Shown here in pieces: positions 49,642 to 59,408 of a stretch of 64,000 nucleotides of DNA. The notes beneath the pieces are model-generated. The model made no database searches and was not told where the DNA came from. It was given only the letters and a program-made list of their open reading frames with translations. Source of the DNA: Thermodesulfovibrionia bacterium (GTDB lineage Bacteria > Nitrospirota > Thermodesulfovibrionia > UBA6902); the NCBI GenBank assembly GCA_030646035.1, contig JAUSMY010000030.1, positions 234,434-298,433 of the forward strand. Reading direction: 5' to 3'. A program made the translations under genes and the position numbers. The stretch's first letter is position 1; every line of letters starts with the position of its first letter.

Positions 49642-51764
49642 AGGAAGAGATCGCCGGTATCTTATACCTGCTTGTAGGCATCGTCATCCTTGTCAGCCTC
49701 TTCAGCCACAGCGCATGGGATCCCTCATTTTTTACCAACAATCCTATCGGTCACGGCGGGATAAATAATACGCTCGGGCCTTTCGGCTCTTACCTTTCAG
49801 ACATGCTGCTGCAACTGATGGGGCTGAGCGCTTATCTCTTCCCAACGGTCCTCATGATATACGGCGTAAAAAAAGTTCTCGGCAAGGCAGACGGACACAA
49901 GGCTTATGTCTTTGCGGGGATTTTTGTTCTGCTGATAATCGCTTCAGCCTCGATCTTTTCACTCGCATTAGGCAAGCCGGCTCCGGGCAATCCTTCAGGC
50001 GGACTTATAGGTTTTTACATCACTGATGCGTCTATCGGTTTAGTTTCTGTCATTGGCTCATATATGCTCTTCATCCCTCTTCTGATAGTGACGCTCATGT
50101 ATCTCATTCCCTTCTCTCTTGTAGACCTTTTAAGAGCTGTCAAGGAGAAGACTGTAAAAGGGGCAAGTTCGATACCTGTGATCATGCCCTCATTGAAGAT
50201 GGAAAAGCCGAGAGAGAAGAAGCAGCCGACCATCAAAGAGGAGCCGCTGACTGTGATACCTGAAAAACAGGGGCATCTGCCGCTTAAGTATCCTGAAAAG
50301 AAGCTGAAGCCGACTGACAGGGTCAGCGGGAAATACGAGCTCCCGACACTTGAACTTTTAAATGACCCGCCGCCTTCAAAATCAAGGCCGTCAAAAGAGG
50401 AGCTGCTTGAGGTATCTGAACTTCTTGAGAAGAAGCTTATGGACTTCTCTGTCGAAGGCAGGGTCACCTATGTATCTCCAGGCCCAATTGTCACGATGTT
50501 CGAATATCAGCCCGCTCCGGGTATAAAGATAAACAAGGTCGTCTCGCTCACAGACGATCTCGCCATGGCATTCAAGGCAAACAGCCTGAGAATATCTCCG
50601 ATACCCGGAAAGTCCACCTTAGGCATAGAGGTTCCGAACAAGGAGAGTGAGGATGTATTTCTTCAGGACATCCTTGCCTCAGACACATTCAGAAAGGCGC
50701 ACTCAAAGCTGACGATGGTGCTTGGAAAAGATATCTTCGGCAATCCTGTAGTTGCCGACCTCGCAAAGATGCCGCACCTGCTTGTCGCCGGAGCTACGGG
50801 GTCAGGCAAGAGCGTCGGAATAAATACGATGATACTGAGCCTTCTATACAGGGCGACTCCGGCAGATGTGAAGATGCTGATGATAGACCCGAAGATGCTG
50901 GAGCTCTCCGCGTATCAGGACATACCGCACCTTATCATGCCTGTTGTCACAAACCCTAAAGAGGCTTCGGCAGCTCTGAGAAAGGTGGTATTTGAGATGG
51001 AGCGGCGCTACAGGCTCCTTGCAGAGTCAGGCTCAAGAAACATAGAGGCGTACAACGCTAAGCTTAAAAGCGGCGCACTGCCCGAGAGCATATCTGCCAC
51101 TGAAAAGGGCGACGCGCGGAGAGAACCGCTGCCGTATATCATCGTCCTCATTGACGAGCTCTCAGACCTTATGCTCGTATCTGCGCATGAGGTGGAGGAC
51201 TCCATAGCCAGGCTTGCACAGATGGCGCGCGCCGCAGGCATACATCTGATACTCGCGACACAGAGGCCGTCTGTTGATGTCATCACAGGCGTGATAAAGG
51301 CAAACTTCCCTTCAAGAATAGCCTTTCATGTTTCTTCAAAGATCGACTCAAGGATAATCCTTGACACATACGGCGCTGACCAGCTCCTTGGCAAGGGAGA
51401 TATGCTCTATATGAGCCCCGGCAAAAAGATACAGAGGGTACATGGCGCGTATGTAAGCGAAGATGAGGTGCGCAACGTCGTCAACTTCATAAAGGCGCAG
51501 GGCAATCCTGACTACAATATATTCAAAGAGCTCACAGCCGAACCTGAGAGAGAATCAAACCTTCTTGAAGAGCAGGATGAACTTTACAAAGAGGCAAAGG
51601 ACCTCGTCCTCTCAACAGGGCAGGCATCCATTTCTTATATACAGAGAAGGATGAAGATAGGTTACAATAGGGCGGCAAGGATCATGGAGATGATGGAAGA
51701 AGAAGGCATAGTCGGCCCTGCCGGAGAAGCCGGTAAATCAAGGGAAGTATTCGGGAGAGATTGA
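49620..51764 (+). CDS. ftsK: FtsK/SpoIIIE DNA translocase
   Basis: A 714-aa protein with four N-terminal membrane helices (to about residue 170), a short linker, and a motor domain with Walker A GATGSGKS (391-398) and Walker B VLIDELSDL. The C-terminal 60 residues are a gamma winged helix (YIQRRMKIGYNRA) that reads orienting DNA sequences. It moves chromosome ends through the septum. Its stop overlaps the lolA start (TGATG). Confidence 0.95.
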   Translation: MDKVGRIKEEIAGILYLLVGIVILVSLFSHSAWDPSFFTNNPIGHGGINNTLGPFGSYLSDMLLQLMGLSAYLFPTVLMIYGVKKVLGKADGHKAYVFAGIFVLLIIASASIFSLALGKPAPGNPSGGLIGFYITDASIGLVSVIGSYMLFIPLLIVTLMYLIPFSLVDLLRAVKEKTVKGASSIPVIMPSLKMEKPREKKQPTIKEEPLTVIPEKQGHLPLKYPEKKLKPTDRVSGKYELPTLELLNDPPPSKSRPSKEELLEVSELLEKKLMDFSVEGRVTYVSPGPIVTMFEYQPAPGIKINKVVSLTDDLAMAFKANSLRISPIPGKSTLGIEVPNKESEDVFLQDILASDTFRKAHSKLTMVLGKDIFGNPVVADLAKMPHLLVAGATGSGKSVGINTMILSLLYRATPADVKMLMIDPKMLELSAYQDIPHLIMPVVTNPKEASAALRKVVFEMERRYRLLAESGSRNIEAYNAKLKSGALPESISATEKGDARREPLPYIIVLIDELSDLMLVSAHEVEDSIARLAQMARAAGIHLILATQRPSVDVITGVIKANFPSRIAFHVSSKIDSRIILDTYGADQLLGKGDMLYMSPGKKIQRVHGAYVSEDEVRNVVNFIKAQGNPDYNIFKELTAEPERESNLLEEQDELYKEAKDLVLSTGQASISYIQRRMKIGYNRAARIMEMMEEEGIVGPAGEAGKSREVFGRD

Positions 51765-52423
51765 TGAAGAAAGAGTTGTCAGAATATATAAACCGTTCAG
51801 CATTTATTTATTTTTTCTTTGTGATCATCCTGGCTGTCAGCTCAGCAGCCTCAGCAGCCTCTCTTGATGAAACCATATCAATGATAGAGAAGAAGGCAGG
51901 TGAGATCAAAGATATAAGCGGCTCCTTCCTGCAGGAAAGTTATCTGACAGACCTTGAGCGCACAGAAAAATATTCCGGCAACTTCTTTATCAAAAAACCG
52001 TCCATGGTAAGGTGGAAGTATGCCGAGCCGAGAGATGAAGAGGTATATATCACAACAGACGCGATATGGATACACAAAAGGCTGGCAAAGCAGGCTGTGA
52101 AGAGCAAGTTTACGGAAAATGCCTATGGCCAGGCTCCCATCGCCCTTCTCGCAAGCCTACAGAACCTGAAGGCTGACTTTGATATCACAGCCACAGGCAA
52201 GGCGGATATCCTGAAACTCAAACCTAAACGCAAGATAGGTTCGATAAAAGAGATCCTGATGCAGACGAGCAGCACCGATTTCCCTGTAAATTCATTTAAA
52301 ATATTTGACATATACGGCAACAACGTCATCATCACGATAAAAGATGTCCGCACAAATACCGGGCTTGAGGATAAGGCCTTTATATTCAAACCAACAGCTG
52401 ATATGGAAATATTTGAGTATTGA
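51764..52423 (+). CDS. lolA: Outer-membrane lipoprotein carrier protein
   Basis: A 219-aa protein with a signal peptide (hydrophobic run FFFVIILAVSSAASA) and the LolA pattern (DISGSFLQES, GNFFIKKPSMVRWKY, and a later FPVNSFKIFDIYGN). It ferries lipoproteins through the periplasm. Start ATG 51764 overlaps the ftsK stop; a TTG three bases earlier is less likely. Confidence 0.9.
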   Translation: MKKELSEYINRSAFIYFFFVIILAVSSAASAASLDETISMIEKKAGEIKDISGSFLQESYLTDLERTEKYSGNFFIKKPSMVRWKYAEPRDEEVYITTDAIWIHKRLAKQAVKSKFTENAYGQAPIALLASLQNLKADFDITATGKADILKLKPKRKIGSIKEILMQTSSTDFPVNSFKIFDIYGNNVIITIKDVRTNTGLEDKAFIFKPTADMEIFEY

Positions 52424-52458
52424 AAAAGTTTAACAGAATAAAATAATGGAGGAATATT

Positions 52459-52590
52459 ATGAAGAGCAATTATATTTTAAAGGTTGAAGACGGAAAGGCG
52501 GTAGATATCCAAAAGGCGCTTCAGGCCGCGGGTATAAAGGTCACAAGCATTATTGAGGTTTATAAGGAAAAAGAAGAAGAAAAGGAGTAA
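52459..52590 (+). CDS. Small protein of unknown function (43 aa)
   Basis: A 43-aa frame with a strong GGAGG site and ATG at 52459, closing with TAA at 52588. It reads as a small alpha/beta unit (NYILKVEDGKAVDIQKAL, GIKVTSIIEVY) with a Lys/Glu tail. No family recognised. It sits 35 bases after lolA and is probably co-transcribed with it. Confidence 0.6.
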   Translation: MKSNYILKVEDGKAVDIQKALQAAGIKVTSIIEVYKEKEEEKE

Positions 52591-53123
52591 GGATTTCTAA
52601 ACTACGGTACTGAACCGAAATGAGAAGATTCTCCCCTTCTGAGGCTTTTTTACATCACTATATATAGTATAAACAACACAAATGAGAGTGATGAATTAGT
52701 CATGGCCGATAATAAATCCTGCAAAATGAATCAGGATAACTTATTGATTTTATTTATTTTTAACTTTGGACTTTAGACTTTTAACTCTCAACTCATCAAT
52801 CTGGCTTGTTTTTTGCTTATTACAGTCAGAGTCACAAAACGTTCTTTCTCAGCATAGACATCATTAAGAGTGCAAATCAGGGATGCGAGAAGACTTATTT
52901 TAAAAATAAGTCTATTTACATTTTTTTGTTGCTTTAAAGGGCTAATTGATGTTATAAAATATAGCGTAAAATGAGCCAATGAAAATAAACCACATATAAA
53001 ACCTAATAAATACAGGAGGTGACCACACAAACTAACCGTTGACCAATGTAAAAATAAGCAAAAGCAGCAGATCTGAAATAGCTTCATAAACCCAAACAAA
53101 ATCTTAAGGAGGAAAAAAACAAA
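52591..53123. other. 533-bp intergenic region, porin promoter side
   Basis: AT-rich spacer between the lolA operon and the porin. A perfect 23-base palindrome (AGACTTATTTT / AAAATAAGTCT) is at 52890-52912, followed by a T-rich run. A TTGCTT (52929-52934) and TATAAA (52953-52958) pair 18 bp apart may be the porin promoter, giving a leader of about 165 bases. GGAGG at 53108-53112 precedes the porin start. A 103-codon minus-strand frame here lacks a ribosome-binding site and is not accepted as a gene. Confidence 0.5.
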
Positions 53124-54725
53124 ATGAGAAAAACCTTAGTATCAATTTTAAGTTTTCTGCTTGTTGCAGGTTTTGGCGCATCTGCCTTTGCCGGACACGC
53201 AGCAGACACAGGCTATGAGTACACACCAAAGATCGTAAAAGCAGGCAAGTCTAACATCGACCTGAGCGGCTCTATCAGAATCAGGGGCGACTTCAGGAAC
53301 GACACCATCGATATGTACAGCGGCACAGCAGACCAAACAGCAAATTATGATTCAAGGATAAGACTTCTTGTTAAAGCAACAGTAAGCCCGAACACCATGG
53401 GCGTAATAGAGCTTGAGTCAGGCTTATGTTCCGGCACAGGTGACGGGGAATCATATGGCTGTCCTGATGGCTACGATTGGGGCAACGGGGATACTTCTGA
53501 GGGAACTTTAGGAAGTTATTCAGAAGAATATGACTTTTATCAGTATGGCAACACCAAGCCGACAGCTATGACCATACGTCAGGCTTACATAGCACATCAG
53601 CGCGTGGTAGCCGGAGTTCTTTCAGGAGTTAAGGCAGGACACATACTTACCAAACTCGGCAACGGTGTATTCTACAATCACTCAAAGTTTGGTGACGATG
53701 CAATAGTTCTCTGGACAACACCGCAGAAGGGCACAGAGATATCACTCACAATGGCTAAACTCGGTGAAGGACACGATAATGCTGAGGGATACAATGGTGG
53801 TGACTATGAATATGCAGGTAATGATGATAATACAGCTTACACATTAGGCGTTACAACAGCCGCAGCAGGCATGAACCTCGGCATGGATGTGACTTACCTT
53901 GATAACCAGGATTTCACTTATGACTTAAGAAACGATTGGAGAGATTCAGCTGGATTACACCTCTGGAACATCGGCTTAAGAGCTGACACAACAGTATCCG
54001 GCATAAAGCTCTACGGAGATGTTGAAATCCAGACCGGCAAGGCAGAAAGCAATTACAGGCCGGGCTCATCACGCGAGGAAGACAGGAAGTTCACAGGTTA
54101 TGCATGGTTAGTCGGCGCAAATCTTGATGTCCCTAACTCACCTGTTTCAATAGGCGCTGAAGTCGGCTACGGCAGCGGTGACAAGATCGCAGACAGCTAT
54201 TATTCTGATGGCGATTATGACGATAGCCAGACAGGCACCAAATATGAGGGCTTCCTTACAACAATCGGCACAAGCGGGGCACTCGGCGTAAGAAAGACAG
54301 CCTTCCTCTATGACGACAAGGTCAAAAACGCAGCATGCTCACTTGAGAGTTCTTACACCTATGGTGTTAGCTGCTCAAACGCAGGTATCGCTAATACCTT
54401 CTATGTAAATGTTGGCGCAGATGCAGATGTAACACCTGCACTTAATGCCTCCCTTGATATATTCTACCTCAGGGCAGCAAAGGGTGTTAATATAATGGGC
54501 GCAAGAGAGACGAATGGCGGGCCAGATCGTTCCAAGAATCTCGGAGTAGAAGTAGACGCAGCTGCAACATACCAGCTTGACACAAACCTTGTTTACTTTG
54601 TGGAAGCAGGCTACATGTTCGCAGGCTCAGCTTATAATGTTCCAAAAGAAGATGGAAATGATGGCGAAAATCATGACGCTGACAATCCGTATGGCATAAG
54701 GCACGGTTTAACTCTCGAGTTCTAA
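53124..54725 (+). CDS. Outer-membrane porin-like protein
   Basis: A 533-aa protein with a clear signal peptide (cleavage after SAFA) and a mature chain of alternating beta strands rich in Asp, Gly, Tyr and Thr. It ends in GLTLEF, with the terminal Phe that outer-membrane barrel proteins use for insertion. Several Asp/Gly-rich loops may bind Ca2+. Resembles generic porins of deltaproteobacteria and Nitrospirota; substrate unknown. A strong AAGGAGG site and a following terminator suggest high, monocistronic expression. Confidence 0.85.
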   Translation: MRKTLVSILSFLLVAGFGASAFAGHAADTGYEYTPKIVKAGKSNIDLSGSIRIRGDFRNDTIDMYSGTADQTANYDSRIRLLVKATVSPNTMGVIELESGLCSGTGDGESYGCPDGYDWGNGDTSEGTLGSYSEEYDFYQYGNTKPTAMTIRQAYIAHQRVVAGVLSGVKAGHILTKLGNGVFYNHSKFGDDAIVLWTTPQKGTEISLTMAKLGEGHDNAEGYNGGDYEYAGNDDNTAYTLGVTTAAAGMNLGMDVTYLDNQDFTYDLRNDWRDSAGLHLWNIGLRADTTVSGIKLYGDVEIQTGKAESNYRPGSSREEDRKFTGYAWLVGANLDVPNSPVSIGAEVGYGSGDKIADSYYSDGDYDDSQTGTKYEGFLTTIGTSGALGVRKTAFLYDDKVKNAACSLESSYTYGVSCSNAGIANTFYVNVGADADVTPALNASLDIFYLRAAKGVNIMGARETNGGPDRSKNLGVEVDAAATYQLDTNLVYFVEAGYMFAGSAYNVPKEDGNDGENHDADNPYGIRHGLTLEF

Positions 54726-54746
54726 ACCTGCTTCATTGAATTTACT

Positions 54747-54787
54747 AAAAGGCGTCCTCCCGATACATCGGGGGGGCGCCTTTTTTT
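54747..54787 (+). terminator. Rho-independent terminator of the porin gene
   Basis: GGCG-CC-CCCGAT pairs with ATCGGG-GG-CGCC around ACA, flanked by A4 before and a T7 run (54781-54787) after it. It is the clearest intrinsic terminator in the window. Confidence 0.85.
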
Positions 54788-54872
54788 ATTGCCCTTGAAA
54801 TTGCCTTTATATCCCTCTTTCTCTTATAATCTTCTTGTTCTAACTTCAATAATAAAGGAGCATGATAAGTAT

Positions 54873-55622
54873 ATGTCAGGACATTCAAAATGGTCCGGTA
54901 TAAAACACAAAAAGGCCATAGTTGACGCAAAGAAGGGAAAGGCATTCACCAGGGTCACTAAAGAGATAACCGTTGCGGCGAGAGCGGGCGGCGGCAACCC
55001 TGACATGAATCCGAGGCTCAGGCTCGCGATCGATAATGCCAAGGGCGTAAATATGCCTGCTGACAACATCAAGCGGGCTATACAAAAAGGCACAGGCGAA
55101 CTTCCGGGAGTCTCATATGAAGAGATAACATACGAGGGATACGGCCCGGGCGGCTCAGCGATAATCATGGAGACGATGACAGACAATAAGACAAGGACTA
55201 TCGCAGAGCTAAGGTATATCATGAGCAGACATAACGGCACCATGGCAGATTCAGGGAGCGTATCATGGATATTTGAAAATAAAGGCTATATCCTCGTCGA
55301 CAAAAAAGAATGCGATGAAGAGACGCTTATGACATTGGCTCTTGACGCAGGAGCTGATGATGTAAAGAATGACCCTGATGAAGACAGCTATGAGGTGCTG
55401 ACCTCGCCTGAAGGCTTCAGCAGTGTCAGGGATCACCTCGAAAAAAACAATATAAAGTTCAGCCTCGCTAAGGTCATGCAGATACCGAAGAATTATGTGA
55501 AGCTGAATGAGGCAGATGCGAGAAAGGTCCTTAAGCTTGTAGACCTTCTTGAAGACCACGACGACATGCAGAATGTTTATTCAAACTTTGATATCCCGGA
55601 TGAGATACTTGAGGAGGAGTAA
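54873..55622 (+). CDS. yebC: YebC/TACO1-family regulator
   Basis: A 249-aa protein starting [14 protein letters not shown], the hallmark of the family, with domains matching YebC ([29 protein letters not shown]). YebC proteins affect ribosome stalling and/or transcription. The start at 54873 is chosen from this motif, upstream frame is unrelated. AAAGGAG lies 12 bases upstream. It leads the ruv cluster. Confidence 0.94.
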   Translation: MSGHSKWSGIKHKKAIVDAKKGKAFTRVTKEITVAARAGGGNPDMNPRLRLAIDNAKGVNMPADNIKRAIQKGTGELPGVSYEEITYEGYGPGGSAIIMETMTDNKTRTIAELRYIMSRHNGTMADSGSVSWIFENKGYILVDKKECDEETLMTLALDAGADDVKNDPDEDSYEVLTSPEGFSSVRDHLEKNNIKFSLAKVMQIPKNYVKLNEADARKVLKLVDLLEDHDDMQNVYSNFDIPDEILEEE

Positions 55623-55651
55623 ATCAAGTTACAGAGGCATAATCTTTTAAT

Positions 55652-56140
55652 ATGAATATCATCGGCATTGACCCCGGGACAGTCTGCTGCGGCTACGGCA
55701 TCCTGGCGGTGAATAAAAAACCTTATGTCGCGAAATACGTTGCATCCGGCGACATAAGGATGAGTTCCAAGAAACCCCTTCCTGAAAGGCTCCATATACT
55801 TTATGACTCGCTGAAAGATATCATACTTGAACACAAGCCCTCCCACCTCTGTATGGAAAAGGTCTTCTACCACAAAAGCATACGCTCCTCCATGGCGTTA
55901 GGCACTACCAGAGGTGTCGTCATGCTCCTTGCCGCTCAGCACGGCATGCCGCTTTTCGAATACAACCCCACAGAGGTCAAGATGGCGCTGACAGGTTACG
56001 GAAGGGCTGAAAAGAGACAGGTTCAGGAGATGGTGATAAGAGTCTTGAACCTTGAGCCGAACCAGATCATGAGCGAAGACACATCAGACGCCCTCGCCCT
56101 CACTATCTGCCACATTAATTCCTCTTTTGAGTTAAAATAA
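55652..56140 (+). CDS. ruvC: Crossover junction endodeoxyribonuclease RuvC
   Basis: A 162-aa resolvase with catalytic residues Asp7 (GIDPGT), Glu69, Asp143 and Asp146 in the usual spacing. It cuts Holliday junctions in recombination repair. Followed by ruvA and ruvB in the classical order. Confidence 0.95.
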   Translation: MNIIGIDPGTVCCGYGILAVNKKPYVAKYVASGDIRMSSKKPLPERLHILYDSLKDIILEHKPSHLCMEKVFYHKSIRSSMALGTTRGVVMLLAAQHGMPLFEYNPTEVKMALTGYGRAEKRQVQEMVIRVLNLEPNQIMSEDTSDALALTICHINSSFELK

Positions 56141-56156
56141 GCAACAGGAATTCAAA

Positions 56157-56738
56157 ATGATCGCATCACTTAAGGGAACCATAATAAGCAAAAAACCTGA
56201 CCGCATCATTGTCGAGGTCAGCGGAGTCGGCTACAGTGTGGCGATTCCTCTGCGCAGTCTCGGCGATATACCGGATGAAGGCAAAAGCGTCTTCATACAC
56301 ACATATACACATGTAAGGGAAGACGCGCTTCAGCTCTTCGGCTTTATCACGGAAGATGAACGCAAGGTCTTCTCAACCCTGCTCGGCATCAGCGGCGTCG
56401 GCCCGAAGCTCGCCCTCGGGATATTATCGGGAATGGAAGTTGGCCGGTTCACAGATGCGATTTACAATGAAGATATCGCCCTGCTCTCTACAATACCCGG
56501 GCTTGGTAAAAAGACCGCCTCAAGGCTTGTGCTTGAATTAAAGGGCAAGCTCCAGTCATTCAGCGGGGTATATGCATCACGGCCCGGAACGCTTGCAGAT
56601 GACGCAGTATCCGCGCTTGAAAACCTCGGCTACAAAAAGTCTTTGTCAGAGAATGCGGTTTCAACAGCGTTGAGCAACGGGGCAGTGGCTATTGAGGATA
56701 TAATTAAAGACGCGCTTAAGATATTGACGAGAAAATAA
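56157..56738 (+). CDS. ruvA: Holliday junction branch-migration protein RuvA
   Basis: A 193-aa protein with the N-terminal OB fold, two helix-hairpin-helix motifs ([19 protein letters not shown]) that grip junction DNA, and the C-terminal domain that contacts RuvB. Length is normal. Confidence 0.95.
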   Translation: MIASLKGTIISKKPDRIIVEVSGVGYSVAIPLRSLGDIPDEGKSVFIHTYTHVREDALQLFGFITEDERKVFSTLLGISGVGPKLALGILSGMEVGRFTDAIYNEDIALLSTIPGLGKKTASRLVLELKGKLQSFSGVYASRPGTLADDAVSALENLGYKKSLSENAVSTALSNGAVAIEDIIKDALKILTRK

Positions 56739-56754
56739 AGAAGAACTGCACGAT

Positions 56755-57771
56755 ATGAGCGATACTCCTGAAAGAGATATAACACCTGAGGCGATAGAAG
56801 AGGATTTCGGCTTTGAGCTGTCCATGAGGCCAAGGTCATTTGACGAATTTGTCGGCCAGCATAATATCAAAGAGAACCTGAAGGTCTTCATACAGGCTGC
56901 AAAACAGAGAGACGAAGCGCTTGACCACGTCCTCTTCTGCGGCCCGCCCGGACTAGGAAAGACAACGCTTGCGCATATCATAGCTTCTGAATTAGGCGTA
57001 GATATAAAGGTCACATCAGGTCCTGTGCTTGAGAGGCCCGGCGACCTCGTCGCAGTTCTTACCAATCTCGGCAAGAAAGATATACTCTTCATAGATGAGA
57101 TACACAGGCTGCCGAGGATCGCCGAAGAGGTGCTCTATCCTGCTATGGAGGATTACCAGCTCGATATAATCATCGGACAGGGGCCGAGCGCAAGGACGGT
57201 CAAGCTTAACCTGCCGCAGTTCACTCTCGTGGGCGCAACAACAAGGACAGGCCTTCTTACATCACCCTTACGGGATCGTTTCGGCGTGATCAACAGGCTG
57301 GATTTTTACTCGCCTGATGACCTGAAGCGCATACTGTCGCGCTCAACCGGAATACTCCATACAAATATAGATGATGCCGCGACAACAGAGATCGCGATAA
57401 GGTCACGAGGCACACCCCGCATAGCCAACAGGCTCCTCAGGCGCATCAGGGATTTTGCGCAGGTAAAGAACAACAGCATCATTGACCTCAAGATTACTGA
57501 AGAGGCTCTCAAGGCCATGGGCGTAGATAAGATGGGGCTTGACTTCATGGACAGAAAGCTGCTTCTTACAATAATAGAGAAGTACAGCGGCGGGCCTGTC
57601 GGGCTTGATACTCTTGCCGCGTCAATACAGGAAGAGAAGAGCACGATAGAGGATGTCTACGAGCCTTTTCTTTTGCAGCAGGGTTTTATAGACAGGAGCC
57701 CGAGAGGCAGGATAGCTACAAAGCTCGCATATGAACATTTCGGGCTTAAGAAGGCGGACGGGCTCTTTTAA
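56755..57771 (+). CDS. ruvB: Holliday junction helicase RuvB
   Basis: A 338-aa AAA+ motor with Walker A GPPGLGKT (63-70), Walker B IDEIHRL and sensor ATTRTG. The C-terminal winged helix ends with TPRGR-like RSPRGR. It drives branch migration with RuvA. The next gene starts directly after its stop. Confidence 0.96.
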   Translation: MSDTPERDITPEAIEEDFGFELSMRPRSFDEFVGQHNIKENLKVFIQAAKQRDEALDHVLFCGPPGLGKTTLAHIIASELGVDIKVTSGPVLERPGDLVAVLTNLGKKDILFIDEIHRLPRIAEEVLYPAMEDYQLDIIIGQGPSARTVKLNLPQFTLVGATTRTGLLTSPLRDRFGVINRLDFYSPDDLKRILSRSTGILHTNIDDAATTEIAIRSRGTPRIANRLLRRIRDFAQVKNNSIIDLKITEEALKAMGVDKMGLDFMDRKLLLTIIEKYSGGPVGLDTLAASIQEEKSTIEDVYEPFLLQQGFIDRSPRGRIATKLAYEHFGLKKADGLF

Positions 57772-58347
57772 ATGAATATCCTTCTCCACACATGCTGCGG
57801 CAACTGCGCGGTTGCTCCATTTAAGATGTTAAAGTCCGAAGGGCACAGCGTTACGGGTTTCTGGTTCAATCCGAATATACATCCTTTGGAGGAGTACGAT
57901 TCAAGGCTTCAGTCGCTGAAAAAACTGACATCACAAAGAAATATTGATATGCTTTTTTGGGAAGATTACCAGCCTGCGGATTATTTCGATATGCTCGGAG
58001 TTACAAGCACTAACCTTGAATTGATACCCCCAAGCCCCGGCCGCTGCAGGCCATGTTATGAGCTTAGATTAGGCAAGACCGCTGAAGAAGCCTCAAAAAA
58101 AGGTTTCGATGCCTTTTCAACCACACTCCTTATCAGCCCATATCAGGATTTTGACCAGATAGCCGCCGCAGGCAAAAAGATCTCTGCAAAATATAAGATA
58201 GATTTTTATCTGAAAGACTTCAGGCACTCCTTCAGGGACTCTATGTCTGAAGCCAAAGAACTCGGCCTCTACAGCCAGAAATACTGCGGATGCGTATTCA
58301 GCAGGGCAGAGAGTAAAGACAGGCAAGGCAGCAGGCGCAAAGTTTAA
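57772..58347 (+). CDS. queH: Epoxyqueuosine reductase QueH
   Basis: A 191-aa cysteine-rich protein of the DUF208 family. Its clusters HTCCGNC, CRPCYELR and YCGC match QueH, which reduces epoxyqueuosine to queuosine in tRNA in place of QueG. It starts right after the ruvB stop. queA, the step before it, lies 1 kb downstream. Confidence 0.9.
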   Translation: MNILLHTCCGNCAVAPFKMLKSEGHSVTGFWFNPNIHPLEEYDSRLQSLKKLTSQRNIDMLFWEDYQPADYFDMLGVTSTNLELIPPSPGRCRPCYELRLGKTAEEASKKGFDAFSTTLLISPYQDFDQIAAAGKKISAKYKIDFYLKDFRHSFRDSMSEAKELGLYSQKYCGCVFSRAESKDRQGSRRKV

Positions 58348-58396
58348 CAGAATAAGTATAATATTATATATCCTATTTCTATTTTTCAGGCAGGAA

Positions 58397-59383
58397 ATGA
58401 AACGCACTATTAATCTTATCACCGCCTTTTTTATACTCATATTCTCTTTCGGGCCGTCCATGGCCGAAGATACTATTAAGGTGCTCATCCATGAAGACAC
58501 CATCGCACCGGCTCCTTCAAAAGATGCCAAGGATATAGGAAGCCTGAACGGCAAGCTCTTTTTAAACGGCAAGCATTATACAGGCAGCTTTGAGATAAAA
58601 AAGGATGATAACGGGCTTCAGTTCATCAACAGCATACCGTTTGAAAAGTATGTTGAGGGAGTTGTCGCATCTGAAACCGGCATGGATTGGGAGATGGAAG
58701 CGCTCAAGGCGCAGGCGGTCATATCAAGGACATATGCTATTTTTCATAAACTGGCGAACGGGGAGAAGGAGTTTCACCTGACCTCCGGTGTTCTCAGTCA
58801 GGTCTACAAGGATGAAAACAAGGACCCGCTGATCGCCCGCGCTGTCAGTGAAACAGGAGGCGAGATATTGACATACAACGGGTCTCCTATTGAGTCTTTA
58901 TATCATTCAGTATGTTACGGAAAGACAGAGGTGCCTGAAGAGGTCTGGGGAGCGAGCTATCCATATCTCAAGCCTGTTGAATGTAACAACAAAAATACCC
59001 CATATGAGAACTGGGAGAGAAAGTTCACTCTTGAAGATATAGAGAAAGCTCTGAACATCAAAGACATAAAAGATATCACCATCTCTTCATTTACTTCTAC
59101 AGGCAGGGTAAAGACGCTTAGCATTGCTAAAACAAATGATGAAGCCGCCACCGAGATCAAGGCAACGGAATTAAGAAAGCTCATAGGATATAATAAGCTT
59201 CCCAGCACCAGTTTCTTATTGACAAAAGAGAGTAACGGCATGGTCTTTCAGGGCAATGGATGGGGCCACGGCGTCGGACTGAGCCAATGGGGAGCGCTTG
59301 AGATGGCAAGAGAAGGCAAGGACTACAGGGAGATACTCGCGCATTATTATCCCGGAACTGTAATAGAGAAACGGCAGTATTAA
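58397..59383 (+). CDS. SpoIID/LytB-domain protein
   Basis: A 328-aa exported protein with a signal peptide (ending SMAE) and the SpoIID domain: VEGVVASETGMDWEMEALKAQA with the catalytic-type Glu, and GWGHGVGLSQWGA near the C-terminus. SpoIID homologues are lytic transglycosylases acting on peptidoglycan; in Gram-negatives the role is in wall remodelling. It lies between queH and queA, with no clear link to queuosine. Confidence 0.88.
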   Translation: MKRTINLITAFFILIFSFGPSMAEDTIKVLIHEDTIAPAPSKDAKDIGSLNGKLFLNGKHYTGSFEIKKDDNGLQFINSIPFEKYVEGVVASETGMDWEMEALKAQAVISRTYAIFHKLANGEKEFHLTSGVLSQVYKDENKDPLIARAVSETGGEILTYNGSPIESLYHSVCYGKTEVPEEVWGASYPYLKPVECNNKNTPYENWERKFTLEDIEKALNIKDIKDITISSFTSTGRVKTLSIAKTNDEAATEIKATELRKLIGYNKLPSTSFLLTKESNGMVFQGNGWGHGVGLSQWGALEMAREGKDYREILAHYYPGTVIEKRQY

Positions 59384-59408
59384 AGACGATCCCTCCCCTT
59401 AATTTCAT

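Noticed and set aside
52788-53099. 103-codon hydrophobic frame on the minus strand in the porin upstream region
   Set aside because: No ribosome-binding site, composition dominated by Phe/Leu/Cys as expected from AT-rich DNA read at random, and it crosses the likely porin promoter and leader.
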